Positions 23,845-38,700 of a DNA stretch of 60,000 bases are shown piece by piece. The DNA comes from Nymphaea colorata. Taxonomy: Eukaryota; Streptophyta; Magnoliopsida; Nymphaeales; Nymphaeaceae. Position numbers and translations under genes: made by a program. Location of the stretch: NCBI RefSeq assembly GCF_008831285.2, contig NC_045138.2, forward strand, positions 40,355,115 to 40,415,114. The letters are read 5' to 3'. Under the pieces are notes generated by a model. That model was not told the DNA's origin, did not search any database, and saw only the letters and a program-made list of their open reading frames with translations. The stretch's first letter is position 1. Each line of letters opens with the position of its first letter.

Positions 23845-26800
23845 TCATCTTAAAAATTGGCCTACTGATCCAATATCCATTGCAAAGGTCACTATTCCAA
23901 TTCTTATTCCCAAAAACATTATAACTGAGATAATTGTTCTAGCATCGCTGAGGTCAATCCAAATACAAGAGGAGAAACATTCACAAGGACAGCAACAGCA
24001 TGCGACAACCAGATCAGATTGGTTATCTGGTTTCTTCCAGGCTTTGAATGATTACAATCATTTAGGTGTGGTAAGACAAATTAGTACAGTGAACAATTCT
24101 TAAACAATAGTAAAAACAAGAGCTGACAGGCTGTATGGAACCAAATAATTCTGAATAAGCAACAAGTTTAGGAGCTTTTTGTGTGTCTCACAAGTCTAAG
24201 ATGACTTTAGGTAGACAAAGCAAGGACTAGAAGTGGCACATTGACATGACACTAAAAAAAATTAAGACCTTGCCTAGAGGAGGGTGAGATGAGATTAGCC
24301 TTTATTGGGACATTAGGCTCAAAGTGTCGGCAACACTAAGAACTCATCATGTCTACATCTTCTACGCCTTGCGGACTCATAATTAGGGCCTTTGGTGGGT
24401 CAGGTCAGGCTGAAGCTTTTGCCTACAACTTAAAAATAGCCTGCCCAAAAGTGAACTGACCCATTTGGGCCTAATGGACTTATGTGTGTGCGTGTGTGTT
24501 TGTGTGCGCGTGCACGCACAACACACCGGTCTCATGCAAGGTACCCCATTTGTGAAAATGCCAAACTCATGATGCTTTGTGAGACGGATCTAGCAGATAG
24601 TCTTGAGTTCAGCATGTCACATTGGTCCAGTCTGTTAAATCTGAAAAAGGAGGAACACCAAATCTTGAGATTTTTGGTACTTTGTGAGACATTAATCTTC
24701 ATTTGAAGAACCTTGGTACCATTCTTGCACGATACAATCTACTAACTCGAAACGTTTTTCTTTCTTTTCTTGACAAAAGCACCTTGTAGATCAAACCCGG
24801 AGGGCCTAACGAACAATTAAAGAAAAATGTGAAAGCCTTGTGGCTTTTATCACTATGGCATGATTTAATTAATCACCCGCAGGGCATAGTAAAAACTAAA
24901 CTAGAATGCCAAAGCCCATGTAGTCTAATTTTAATTATCACGGCATAGTTCATTATTTTGCAGCCTTTCAATGCAAAGACCGTCTGGTTTTTCTCTATCG
25001 ATCATCTTACAGTTGATTTTGTCGGGGAAGGACAAAGAGAGAGACTGTGAAACCATAGCCAGAGGTTATATTATTGTAATAGAACCTTATAAGTACATTT
25101 AGCATGATTTATTTGAAAGCAGTGATGCTTTATATCATGTCGTTTTTGTCAAGCAGTCAAGTTTTACATGTTTGTTAATCATTGATTTTTCAAGTTTAAG
25201 GCTAGGATTACGTGATTTAGAACTTATTTTCTATAAAAAAATATATCGGGAGATCGTATCTGTAAGGGACCAATATCTATGAAAAAATAAAGTTTCTGCA
25301 AGTGGGTGTAGATCCCTGTATATGTATATATATTTCAAAAATCTAACTGTGTAGATGGATCCAAGATGTTGAAACTTATAAGATTGAAGCAAGTGAACTT
25401 CATATATATAGATAAGGTTTTATAAATTCTTAAAACTCAACCATCTTAGTTTGCTTGGCTCTTAAATTCAGTTTTGACGTCAAGTTTTCATGACTTTTCA
25501 TTAATATAATTTGGATTCACTTATATGATTAAAATTATGAAAACAACTTAAGTTACTTAGAGGCACACTTGGAGAGGCATTACCTAATGATCCTTCTATA
25601 TACACACACACAAGATGCCTGTCATTTCGGGCCGACCTGTTGAATCTAAACAGAGAAAAGGGAAAACAAAAAATCTGGTTGTTTTGGCACATTCTGAAAC
25701 ATTACTCTTTAAAGATCTTCAACAGCACTTCTTACACAACATAATCGGCTGATATAACCATATCCAGAGGGTAACCAACAACGTAAAAGTGTGAAAACCA
25801 TGTCTCCCTCTCCCTCTCTCTCCACACACACACACACACATATATATAACCAAATTTGAGTTGACCCGAAGTCCAACACATTAGGTGCGCATACAGAAAG
25901 AATGGTCTAAAAATAAAGGCACCTTCTGCAGCCATGCCCAAAACGGAGGCTGGTGAAAGCCCTACTAAACAGCCGCAACACCAGCACCAGCAAACACTTG
26001 TGACTGATGTCTAGGCAGTAGGAAGCAAGCAAAGAAACTTCAACAGCAAAAATTTTAGATATATAGTTGTTGATTGCCCACCCTCAATAACTTTTGAACG
26101 TGGATCCAACACTGGCATGGCAGCAGTAATGGAGACAGGCATATATGCTCACCTACACACATAAACGCCCACCATTCTAGGCAAGCTACCGTCTCTTCAA
26201 AGGCTAGAGAAGCAGTCCAAGATTACAGCCGAGTAGTCATCCCAAGTAGGGATACGAATGATTCGGTCATGAAAGTGCAGTAACATATAGAAGCAACAGA
26301 GGCACATGTGACCTTGTATGGGCGACTGCCCACACAGACCCATATAAATTACTTACTTATATATTAGTGTCCCATGACAAATTTTGCTTAGTCATTTACT
26401 TATCTACATGTTGGTGCACCTCCGCCATTGATTTTTCAATGGTTCTGCTCATCAACTACAAATCTCTAGCTTCATTGTTGACATATTTAATTCAACCATG
26501 ACTAGTAACATGAGTTCATATACTTTTTTATCAAATCAGACTGATTGAGTATCTGTTTATCAACATTCCAATCAACTAATTCTTATTCTGCTCGATTTTA
26601 ATAACACTTGTTAGAACCCAAACAAAGTTGAGATCAGTAGTGAGTCATGGTAGGAAAAGACTGACATGATGAGTGGATAGCGTTGCTTTTCTAGGTCATG
26701 TAGATCCTCGGCTTAGATCTTCCAGAGTCAGGATCCATCCCCATGGGAGACCAGAAAAACAAAAGAAATCGCGTCAAAGAAAGCAGCCTAGCTGGGTGAT

Positions 26801-27220
26801 GAGTGGACCTAGCTATGGCTGTGAGATGAATAAAAATTATTTGTATATCAAATCAGTAACCTAATCCCACCACAGGATATGCTACATAAATTATACATGG
26901 TCATGGCTGGATAGTAGCGGGGGAGCACCTCCCCTTGAAACCATTGGCGGATGTGGAGGTGCACACAGACATGCATGCACACGTAACCCATACATGTGCA
27001 TGAGCAAATAAAGGGAGACATGCATTTATAGGGCAGGGTTTCCTAAACCCGGTCCAAGGGACAATAAGACATGATAGGAATGGAATGTAGCAAGATATGG
27101 GACATTGATTATTGTGCAAACGTTGGTCGGGGTAACAGGAATTAAAGGGTCATGGACAACATCATCACTATTATCATTATATTGTCATTATTGACATTAT
27201 GTTGATGCTGCTGATAATGA

Positions 27221-27374
<154 letters not shown>

Positions 27375-27791
27375 GTGATACCAATTGTTTATGGAAGTGC
27401 AAGGTCAAGTTCCAATAGGAAAACAGATAGCTATCATACTCTGGTATACCAAACTTTGAGGTAATCTATTCTAATGAGATTAAATAGTAAAAATTAAGTT
27501 ACAAACATAAAAGCTAAGTTGTTTTTCCAAGAGTCAGATGTGCCCTAAAAAAAAACATAAGATTTACTTAAAAGACTCATTTTTTCTCCTCTCTCTTCTT
27601 TTTGAAGGGTATCTCTGGCCCTTGAAAAACAATTTTACATATGCATATAGTAAACATTGGTCTTCATAAATAGACAAGGGTAGTCCATGAAGCACCTTGC
27701 TCCAAATTTCTTTTCTAGATAGTGAGTGGATCTATAATAAGCTCAAACTAAAAGAAAAGGAAACATTTATTTATCTATTAAGGTGCTCCTC

Positions 27792-27796
<5 letters not shown>

Positions 27797-27830
<34 letters not shown>
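27797..27830. repeat. (AG)n microsatellite
   Basis: About 34 bp of uninterrupted AG repeats, followed by TTGAAGG. Confidence 0.95.
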
Positions 27831-27832
<2 letters not shown>

Positions 27833-30679
27833 GAAGGCAGTCCCCTTGATCAACTACAAAAGAAGGATCATTTTTACTTCTCCTTTGACAGTTAGCAGAA
27901 GTTGTCGTGCATCTTTGATTATATCCGTAAAGGTGATGAACATGCTGTTTCAAACTTTACCGAACAAAACTAGAAAACCGAGCACGAATCGCGTCACGGT
28001 TAGGACATTCCTCTCGATGACCATATATTATATATATGTGCATGGTTGCTGTCTCTTCTTCCGTTTGCTTTGTCCGTCAAACTAGTGAAGTGGTCAACAC
28101 TAGAAAAGTGATGTAGTGGCCGGGCCAATGCATTCTCGGTCCAAGTCAAGTTTCTCTGCCACGACGCGGGTTAGGCCCCGGCCATGATCGGTCTGCTGGT
28201 GCTCATCAAAGTCTGGAACTAATTAATTAGGCGCATGTGAAATCATTTTCTTACATATATACTTCACATTGACTACCTAATCTGAGATCCATGACAAATG
28301 CTTTTCAGCACAGGATCAAGTTTGAACGTTCTTTTGCTCTGGAACATTTTTCTTGCTAAGTAAACAGCGATTTATTGTGAGGACTAAGCACTTCGCTAGA
28401 ATCCATTATGATATATATAGAAATTAATCTACCTCTCTCTCTAGTCTCTAGGCCCGGCTGCCCACTTAAGGGAGAGACCAGAAAGCTTGACTATGCTTTC
28501 ATCTACATGGAAATGAAATGATAAACCTCTTTGAAAAACCTGTTCCATGAATGTTATATGCTATTTAATTCATAAATTATGTGCTGAGTAAATATATAAA
28601 CTATTTGGTAGTTCTTAATGTGATACATGTAAAATTGCTCTTATTTTTCTTAAAGGATAGATGATGATAATTTATACTTTGGTTTTGAAAAACTCAAACT
28701 TGTAAACAATCAATGAAGTTGTTCAAATAACTCATAAATGATTCTATGTATATCAATCAATTTGATCAGATAACTAATAAATCAGTCAACATAGCTTTTT
28801 ATATTACATAGTTTATATATTAAAAAAAAGACTGATATTACCCCCGACAGATAGTGCATGTATCGGACAACTGATAAGAACCCTAAGCTGGAAGATGCCG
28901 CGGTTTCATCGTTTACTGTCAGCTCATGCTTTAAAACAAAAAACAATCAAGGCCCGTTGCGGTCAATAAATATGCATTTAACCGTTGTAGCTGTCATCAT
29001 TATTGTTAAGCTTTGTGCTTAATGGCTAAAATCAAAGCTAATGATCCAAACAAACCGCTAGCGGACGGATCTATATGGCTATTTCTCATCTTTCCCACCG
29101 CCTTTTGCAAAGAAAGTATTTACTATACAACATGTGAAGCTAAAATCCATGGGAGAGATGGTTGGGTGCCAATTTTTTTTTTGGGGGTAACATCAACCAA
29201 CCCCTGCTCGACACATCAGCACATTATTCCAATAGTGGTTATCGTATATTATAAACTTTAGAACGTCACAAATTTCTTCAGCACTGATTTAAACGTGGCC
29301 CTTTATAACGTCACGACTGTTCTAATAATATCGCCATTGTTGTCATGTTACCGGAAAAAGCCGATACAGAACAAAAAAGTGAGATCTCCATAGTTTCAGA
29401 GATATCACACACACGACTGAATGACTCTAGTTATCATCTAACCAAGCTGCCATATATAATTGGTTGAAAGAAAAACAAAGAAAAAAATGTGAGAGGTAAT
29501 ACTAGAAGATGATTGTTTTTCTCTTATATATATATGCTGATGCCGACGTCCTAAGAAAAAGCCCTGTTCCTTTCCTAAACCTTGTAAAAATTGACTGACT
29601 TATGGATATTTCCCATGAACGAGATTTATGAGATCAAGTCCAATCTAGAAGATGAATTGCTCTTCTGGTACTTGGTGTGGAGACATGAAAGGTTAGCGAC
29701 CCCTTGTTCCCACATGGTTTGGACATCCTCTAGAGAATCGACTGATAAGATGTCATTGAAAGGATCCTTGGCATCATTGCCAACAGAAAGATGAATATTT
29801 TTATCAAATTGGTCTGTAAGTTTGCATACAATACTACAACGTAATGTCCATTTCTTTTCTGAAAAGAAAAAACCAACCAACGTCAAAAGTGTCTGTGTTT
29901 ATATTTTACGGCACATGAGACATTCAAAGACAGCATGATTTGAATCTGGCTTTCTGGTCTTCAATTAAAGAAGCCGCCAGCATCTATTGCAAGAAGTGGC
30001 AAACCATTGAACCATTTCACAATTCCAACTGAGAAAGAGAGGAATTCAGATCGGCAAGAACAATTTTGAGCCAATGATGCAGCCTTCGCTTTTGCTTTAC
30101 CGCTTAAGGAAACATCACGAAACCCCAAAAAAAGGTGGCCTGAGGAGGCGGCCTAGAACCTTTGTAGACTTCATTGTGGTCGTTGGTTACATCATGATGT
30201 TGATATTGAATAAACCATAGTTTATCATTTCCCCCCACTACCCAATTTGAGATTCAGACTGGAGATGCGATAAAGTTGCAGAGATCGGAGAACCAGTTAG
30301 TACTGACTAATTTTATTGGATTTCGAACAGAATATTTAGTTAATCTGCAAAATTAATGAGCAGGTTTTCTGAACATACCTACAGTCACCACGGTCGTCTT
30401 TTGGGAGGTTGCAGATCCCACAAGTATAAGCTTTAATAAGGTAGTCCAGGTGGAATTCACCATTTCTATCTCGAATAGCTTAAATGAGACAAATTGAGAG
30501 TGAGAATGTTGAACTTTGAATTGCACGGTGAGCATGATGTGACTCTGGATTTCGAGTAGTCTTAGGGCTTATAGTTGCTGCTGAATAGAGTTTTACTCCC
30601 TTGAGGTAACCATAAGGTTAAACCAGCATGTCTAGTTCTCAAGAATAGTTTCTTGGAGAAGGTGTTATGCTATGGGGTC

Positions 30680-30900
30680 GTTTGGTAACTAGAATAGTAT
30701 GTGTGTGTCTCGTAAATATGCTTACAGATTAAGATAAATTCATGAAACACTTGACCTAGTGTTGCATGAACCTGCTCCAAGATTAGGGCAGATTTGTGGG
30801 ACACTCATGGACAGTTAAGTAGATTGAACAACTGTCCCATAAATCTATCGCAATTTTGAAGTAAATTCATGAAACAAGCACATTGTTCTTAATACCTAAC
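30680..30900. mobile_element. Diverged foldback MITE, family with GTTTGGTA ends
   Basis: The left end GTTTGGTAACTAGAATAGTA matches, with differences, the reverse complement of the right end around AATACCTAAC at 30891-30900. The interior has AGATTAAGATAAATTCATG, close to the interior of the 45-kb copy (AGATTGAGGTAGATTCATG). No coding capacity. Confidence 0.5.
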
Positions 30901-31864
30901 AACTCATCATGAACCAAGAGATAGTCTACTAATTACTAAGTCATGTAGAGCTGCAGGCAATGTGGACCCTCCAACTCAGCAGCCAATGCAGGCTTGTTAT
31001 CCTTAGCTGCATGCATATAGGTAGATTTTATTTGTAAACAACCAAAAATATAAATGATAAGCTAGATTTGGGAATAATTAGCAACCATATAAAATTGGAT
31101 AACTCAGTGTACCTCGTGTTATAGTATATATCACAAGAGTTTAAAGTGGCATAGATGGTGATGTTTAGCACACTAAATCCAGATCATTCAAATTGAAAAT
31201 TGGAGTCTTCTTGTGGGAAAGAAGCTGTAGTATGACAGACGAAACAAATTGTAAACCGTACTTAATTGGCCGGTTCTTATCGAACAACCCTATCTAACAA
31301 ATGTGATCAAATCCAGTAAAGGACATGCTTAGTTGGTAATAAATATTTAATTAAGTGCATCGCTTTTATTTTTTTTTCTTCAAGATGTACTTATTGTCGG
31401 GCGCATCTAATTTATTTTAAGTTGAAATCATCCAACTCAAAGTTGTCTTAATTTGCAAATTGCTAAGCATTTAACTATTGAGATCGCAAAGTACAATAAC
31501 GTGCCCTTTCATTAGAAATTAATGCAAATAGTGGTGCAAGTGTTAAAATCAAAGCGTTTGTACAAGTGGGTAGGGCCTTAGTTGGCGGTTGGTCACAGAT
31601 TCAAACTTCATTATGGTTTCCTTTAAAAGAATTTTGAGGCAAAGTGAATTTCACTATGAAGTTTTGGTACCTGATTAAATATTTGGCCCCTGAGCATTAG
31701 AGATACCAAAAAAAGAAAGAAAGTAAAAACATATTTATAAGGAAAACAATGAAAAAGATAAAAAAAACCTTTTTTAAAAATACAAAAATGTCCTCACAGA
31801 CCTATGTGGTCGAGCCCAAGCATCATGCTCTATGAAGTTTTATAAACAATGATCATATGCATGA

Positions 31865-31976
31865 CAAAAAGTTCTTGGGCAATGTTAATATTATTAAGTG
31901 TATGTAGGTCCAATGTGTGTCAAAAGTTCTTGGGCAATGTTAATATTATTAAGTGTATGTAGGTTCAATGTGTTTC
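31865..31976 (+). repeat. Tandem duplication, 55-bp period, two copies
   Basis: CAAAAAGTTCTTGGGC, a TTAATATTATTAAG stretch and a GTAGGT-CAATGTGT tail occur twice, 55 bp apart, with few differences. Confidence 0.92.
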
Positions 31977-33370
31977 AGCTAGCACCGTGTTGCCACTTAT
32001 TTTTGGCTAAAAAACATAATGCCCAACTCGACCAGCTATCTTATGCTCCTTGCTTTTAACTTGTTTAATTATAAAAGTTGAATAAAAAAAATCAATCATT
32101 AATCTAAAATAGAATCTTCCAGGAGCAAGTAGATTTTCATTCCTTATCAGTAAATGCGATGCAACATCAACTCTACTAAGCAAATCTGTTGATAACAACT
32201 TCCACCTTCCATGCATACTTGAGCATTTGGCTGAAGAAGACCAACAGAAAGCGATGCAAGGGAAAGAGAGGTTCTTTACCGCTGCAAATAAGAGTGGACG
32301 TTGAATTTGTAGAAGTGGGTTTTCTGAAAAGTCACGAGTTATGTACTCTTACAAAGAACAGCTACTGTATTGCTTTCATTCGAAAAATTGATGGATTTCC
32401 TCAAGTCATCTGAAAAGTGGCCGGCAAAGATCGTCACGTCGAAAAGTGCACAGAATGGACGGTCTCATGCAGATCTACCATGTTGGCAGGGAACGATATT
32501 TTGGATACTTAGGATTTTGTATGATCCCAATCCTCCCAAATAGAAAGACCAAAACATGTATAAGATTTTGTTCCTTTCTACTGCTTCAAATGCTGATTGC
32601 AGCGTTTGATTTATAAACACGGAGTTGGTAGGTCGATCTCATCTCCACGAGATTAAGACCTTCTGTTCCAAGTTTTAGGATTCTTTGAAACTCTTGACGC
32701 TGATGGTTTCCTGTTTCTTGCGTTAAAATCAATGTGCCAATGGACAGATTCAAAGGGTGATAATCGCCTTTCGGACATAGCCGATAGCTAATTTTCAGAA
32801 AGGAAAGCATCTCCTCGAGGGAACATCTCATGTTAACCTAAACATTTTTTGTTTTTTTTCCTTAAAAAATTAAAATCTTCACAGTGAAAACTTTGGAAGA
32901 CCTTAGCACATACGAATATTTTGGCAATGTATAAATGTTTTAATTTAAAAGAAACATAATTAACATCATCTGTTGAATTGACAATTTGACGAAATTATAT
33001 ATTTTCTTCGAACCAAACGATGTGCATCATCTAAGGCTCTAAGCCATGCACCAGCCGTTTTTCGCTTCTCATTAATGCCAAAACGGAGAGCTTATACTAA
33101 AAACACAGCAGAAGAAATCGGGCCTCTCATGTTTGTCCTTGTCCGGCTCAATTCAAATTGTATGAACAGCACTTACCACGTTCGTAGTTGAATATTAGCA
33201 CAAGTATACATGTTTCTATATCGTTTACGTGTACCTCTTCTACATGGCTCTGGTTTACTGTCAACGACGGAATGTACTCCGGGTCAATAAAATAAAAGAG
33301 TATTGAGAAAAGAAGTAAGCTGTGCCATTGAATACTTACTGAGATAAAGAGGGTTATGCTTTGATTGCAT

Positions 33371-33503
33371 TAATATATATATATATATATTAAAGCTGAA
33401 ATCTCATCTATGTTGACTTGTGTATAAGATCAAAGTATCAAACACATTATTCGATGCAGTCTGAAATCCGTCGAGTTATATATATATATATATATATATA
33501 TAT
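33371..33503. repeat. Two close (AT)n tracts
   Basis: Short AT runs at 33371-33391 and 33477-33503, about 85 bp apart. Confidence 0.9.
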
Positions 33504-35477
33504 CATCGATTAAGACATGTGTCCATGTAAACGTGATCATCTGCCACATGGTTGACATGTGCCGCCCTACAAAAGAATTTGACTAATATGGAATGGCATA
33601 ATAGTGCCTTGCACGCTACAGCAAGATTCTCCATTAAGCAACCGCCTTCCTCCTAAAAAAATTTCTTTCTCCCCCTCGGTCTGCCCTTGTCAATTATTGG
33701 CAATGAAATTATTAAGTAGCTCAAGGGCAGCACTTTCTGCCTGCAATAAATTTTGCGAAACAGCCGGTAGGCACCAAAGCCTGAGCCCTATAATTGACAA
33801 ATGGTTGAATGATCTGAGGAATCATGGAGAGATCGTATTCCCTCAAAAGCAGCTCTGACAGCCACGAAGCCTACTTTGAAGACCTCTGTACAGTCTTTTT
33901 AAGATAGCGACCAGGCTTTCAAAGCCTCGTTCTTGTGGAAGATCTCAGTGCATCTGAAATCTGGATTGGAATGGAATTACTTGTACCATCCTCCTTTGTT
34001 TTCTTTCAATCTTTGAAGTGGTAAGAGGAAATACAAAAAGCAGAAGGAAAGATATAAATTCTTTTGAAAGACGTATGGAAAAAGAAAAAGCTTGATATTT
34101 CTTGATCGTTACGAAGATACAACACCAACATGGAAATTTCAGTTGGACTTGGGTGCTTCTTTTTCAAAATAAGAATGATTAGCACCCCAACTGCTTCCAA
34201 TATCAATGCAACAGTGGAAGAAACCATTGGAGTCTGAGCTGGTAGCTAGCTCAAGATTGCCCTTGAGGACACATCCTGGAGCGCACTGTCCTTGTAAGTT
34301 CTAGCTTGACCACCTAATTGAGCAAAAACATTTAGGATTTCAATCCGTAGCTCGTGACCCAGATCCAACCTTGTCTTTCAAGTTGATGTTGGGCAGGTGA
34401 TGACTTTAAGTTGCCTAATTTACAATCTTTGAATGGTCATTGTTCAACTTCACAGGCAGACATCTGACGCCAAAGTTTGAATTACGGACCATTAAAGATT
34501 TTAAGTGGAGTAACATTGACAATGTTTCACTTAAAAATTAATGCATGTTTGCTTTTGATGCGTCAGCAAATATTGGAGCATACTGCAATTCTCACACTAT
34601 GGATACCCTCTTGCACATTAATCAATTGAGCCTCTGTTCTAAAACATCCAAAAAACGTCTTCGTCTTTCTCAAATTAAGTATTCACGATTTACATTTCTG
34701 GCCTCCATTGGCCGACAGGTTTGGCTCGTCACTGCCCAAGACAAAGCTTTCTATCTTCTAATGAAAGAAGCCAAAGGAAACCTTGTGTATTCTTTCTTCG
34801 TGGCAAGGGATAAGGAAACACGGTTGTGATGTTGCAGTGTGAACGGAAGGGACACCAGAAGTATGGTAATTCATAGACTGGATCCAAGCATTAGCTAACA
34901 TCGAATCCGTTGCGATAAAGAATGAGAACATAAGCGTAGGGTTAACTAGTGCAACCCCGGATCTCCTTAAGCCCATTCTATTGATTTCTGGTTCAGGTTC
35001 TGGAGTGTTATCAGGTACTTGATTTATCTTCCATATGCATTACAACTAAGGCTCTCTTTCCTAGGAATACTGATTGTTGAGACTAGAATTAAGGGTGCGG
35101 TTGCATTATTAAGAGAATTTCTCTTTGTTTCTTGCAATTCTTTTACATTGTCTACATGAGAATGCAGTAGCCCCAATATAGTAATAAAGTTCTTGCGCTT
35201 TCGCTGAATTCTCATATGTGCTGCTGTACTCTACTGAGGACCAGATATGCCACTGCAATTTATATGATGAAATGTATCAATAAGTCATGACAACTGTTCT
35301 TGCACTATGTCAAGGCTGAAAGAATTAAGCGTAAGTAGGACCTGGCTTCCAGCCACAAAATGAAAATTTCTTCTCAGCAAGATTGAGCTGTCAAATTGCA
35401 AAATGTTGCGTTTGATAGTTCTGTATGTGCTTTCCGAACCAACACTGCAAGCCATGATCTCTTTTATATACACTTAG

Positions 35478-35738
35478 TGCTAGGAACAAGGCTATGTTTA
35501 CACTCTGTTTAACGCACCAAGAGAATAGAAATCAGAAGAAGAGAAACTGAAAAAACACACAAAGGTTTACGTGGTTCGAAGACAACGTTCTCCTACGTCC
35601 ACAGCCACCACACAGAGCAGCTTTTCACTATCACAGCAAAATTACAGAGTACAAGCCAAATGGTGCCCATGAGATTAGGGCAAAACCCACGAAGCTGAAA
35701 AATTATATAAAGTATGGATCAGGCTCCACACTCCAACA
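35478..35738 (-). mobile_element. Solo LTR (261 bp) with 5-bp target-site duplication CTTAG
   Basis: The element begins TGCTAGG and ends CCAACA on the plus strand, so on its own strand it runs TGTTGGAG...CCTAGCA with the canonical TG/CA ends. The five bases on either side (35473-35477 and 35739-35743) are both CTTAG. On the minus strand a TATA-like TTATATAA lies upstream of CGAACCACGT (35578-35569), followed by a TTTGTGTGTTTT stretch, as in the R/U5 part of many plant Copia LTRs. No primer-binding site, polypurine tract or internal region adjoins it, so it is a solo LTR. Confidence 0.85.
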
Positions 35739-38700
35739 CTTAGTAGGCCTAGTTTTGGGAAAGCAAGCGCCCACTTGGTTTAGGATATACGAAAATCTGA
35801 ACCACTTTAAGTCACCGTTCCAAATTTTTGCTAAAATCTAAACAACTGACCTTGCTAAAGCAAAACAACAGCATATAATTGTGAAAAAGAGAACTGGTTA
35901 TGGAGACCTAACCAACTGGTGCTATCAACTTTATGACTCAAAGTGGTACTAAATTATGCCAAATTCATATATGGGAAGATTCTCGCGATAGTCCAATCCC
36001 ATACCAAAAACTGCTGTGAAGAGGCAAGTGCTGTTTTGAGAGAAGCTTTTCAAGAGAGCACACAGATACTGCACAAGTTTCTTTCTGATTTGGGTGTGTT
36101 CTCCAAAATGACAAGAGGACCCCTCCTGGCAAGAACTTCCAATTAATCTATCAGTGAAATATCAGAGCCCTCTGAGCAATTATCACTTCCTTGACCAATT
36201 GTCAACTGACCTCTTCTTTTTAGGGTAATGACTCCTAGAGCTTAGGGGCCAATAAAATTATAGTGTTGTTGACAAAAGTTCTATAGATTAGAGGCTTCAA
36301 AATTGTGGGGGACCGTCAATTTTGGCCTCTACACCTCTGATGTCTGCAGGCAATGGTGGGGGGCACACCTTGAAGGGCTTTCGGAGCTTGAGTCTGCTCC
36401 CTACTTTACTTTTTAGGGGGTAAGAATCAATAAAATCTGCCACTGTTGTTTAAAATATTTAATCGATCATTCACTGATGTTTAATGAGGGGAGAGGGACA
36501 AGGTGTATTTGTATTATGAAAAGATACCAGAAATAATCAACTGTTGCCACTATTTTTTTTGTGCGTGTGAAATTAACAACAAGGTAAAAAAAAAAAAAGG
36601 GTTCATTGACAGCTTTAAACGTGTGCACAAGATCCTAATAAACAGCCTTATGGAGCAATAAGAATGAAATGACAAACTGAAACTGAGAGATACTAGAACT
36701 TGAAGGAAAAGATGACAAATATAGGCACAGAGAGAACCAGATTCTTGAAAAACAGGAGCAAGGTTGAGTTTATATAATTGAAAGAGAAATGGTATCTCAG
36801 AAGCATGATAGAGAACTCACTCATGAAAAAGAAATGAATAAAATCTTCGAAAGTTTTTCTGTAGCTTGTGGCGGGTTTCAGAACTCTTTATTTTTTCTGT
36901 GCTGAAAACTTGTTTTGTGTATTTTTTTGGATGCAATAGTATGTGACACATAATCCTTTTTCCAATATGCCATGTCCCCATGATCTTTACTTTTCTATGT
37001 ACAATAATCTTTTTACTGATAATATTTTGATAAGCCAGTAATCTAAAGACTAAAATAGAGCTTTAGTTCCACTATTGCACTTAGAATACAGGCTATACAG
37101 CAATGGGCACATTCAAAATCAATCACATATATATGTGATGAAGTTGACGAGCATCAGTTAGTAAAATGAGCCGAACTTCCTAATCCTTCTTGTTCGGAAA
37201 AAACAACTAATCTTATCTATGAGCTTATGAGCTTCATAGTTTGCACTATCGGAGGATTTCAATCGATATAATTGAACCATCGTTTTCAAAGGCAGCTGGA
37301 GCAATATTTGGGGTGGCCACTATTGAGCTACTGCTAACTATCTTCGACAGGTGAACTGCTAAGAAGTAAGAATTATTAAAAGCAAAGGAATTTCATGTAG
37401 GATTAAGAGAGAGAAACACAGATTGGAATATACCACGGATGTAGAAACATAAAATGGCTAAGGGACTGGTTGCAATTAGGATCACAGCTCATTACTCATT
37501 AAAGTTGCCTCCATGACGTGATGTACAGTTTTATTAAATTATCCTAAAGATGCAGCACTTTTGTCACTTGGTGAACCAAGGACATCTGCATTTTTATCTG
37601 AAGTTTGACTCTGGACTTCTCTTTTGTATGCTCCAAAGCCAAAATGTGTGGCAGCAGAACTCTAAATATCAGCAAAAAATCAGGGTTAAGTACAATGGAA
37701 GGCCTAAGCTTTGTAAGAAATTTTAGTTTAAAAAAGCAGATGTCATACATTGGGGTTCATTTTTCAAACATGGAGGAGAAGAAGAGGACATAAAAGTCCA
37801 AATTATTTGCCGCTTTAAAACAGAATGCAGGCCTATGCTCACTTATTGCTCATTTGGAATAAAAAAGTATTATATGTCAATTCAGCTGAAACATATGAAG
37901 CAAGTGGTTAACAGAAAAACTAACGAGCTGTTATTTCCATAAACATCAAATTGCGTCTAAACTACAATATCATGTATGGATGGACCCTTCTTCTCTTTTG
38001 GATGAAGTAGGTCTAATATGTATCATCATTGATTCCGACTCGGAGAATGAAGAAAGAGAAAGCAAGGAAAGCAAGAGACGGTAGCTTGACATAATTTCAC
38101 ATGTGCTCCTATGCAGCCGTGTGTACTTTGATCCTAAGGTGAGCATTTGCAAAAGAAAACAGTAGACATGCTCATATTTTTTTCTTAGTATATGTCTTCA
38201 AGCAAGGATCTCTTTGTTCAAGTTCAACCTTAACATTATTAAAAAACTGAAGATGCAGAACTAATTTCAGTCCCATTAGGAGTCACACCCTTATTTTGAC
38301 AATTAACCATATTTCTCAGATATTCAAATAGCAGAAAAAAGACATATTATGGAATTTCTTCTTCGCAAATGTTCTCATATCATTGACTTACAAAAAGCAT
38401 CAAAAGTCATATCCATCTGCAAGAACTTCACAAATATAAGGTTGTGTATGTGTTGTATAATGAAGTATTTTTGGCCTGTGCTTACTCGGACAAGAAAAAC
38501 TGTACATGTTTGTTTGGGTTTTTAGAATTTCAAACCACATATATGTGGTCAAGGATCAGGCCTGGTCTGACTTGCCTTATACAACTTTGAACCAAAACAA
38601 TGGGGGAATCCAAATACTCCTTGATGGTTGCCTGAAGATGCATTCAAGATAGTTCATAGGTCCTTTTGCATTTGATTTTCAATTTGCAGGATTTTACGTA

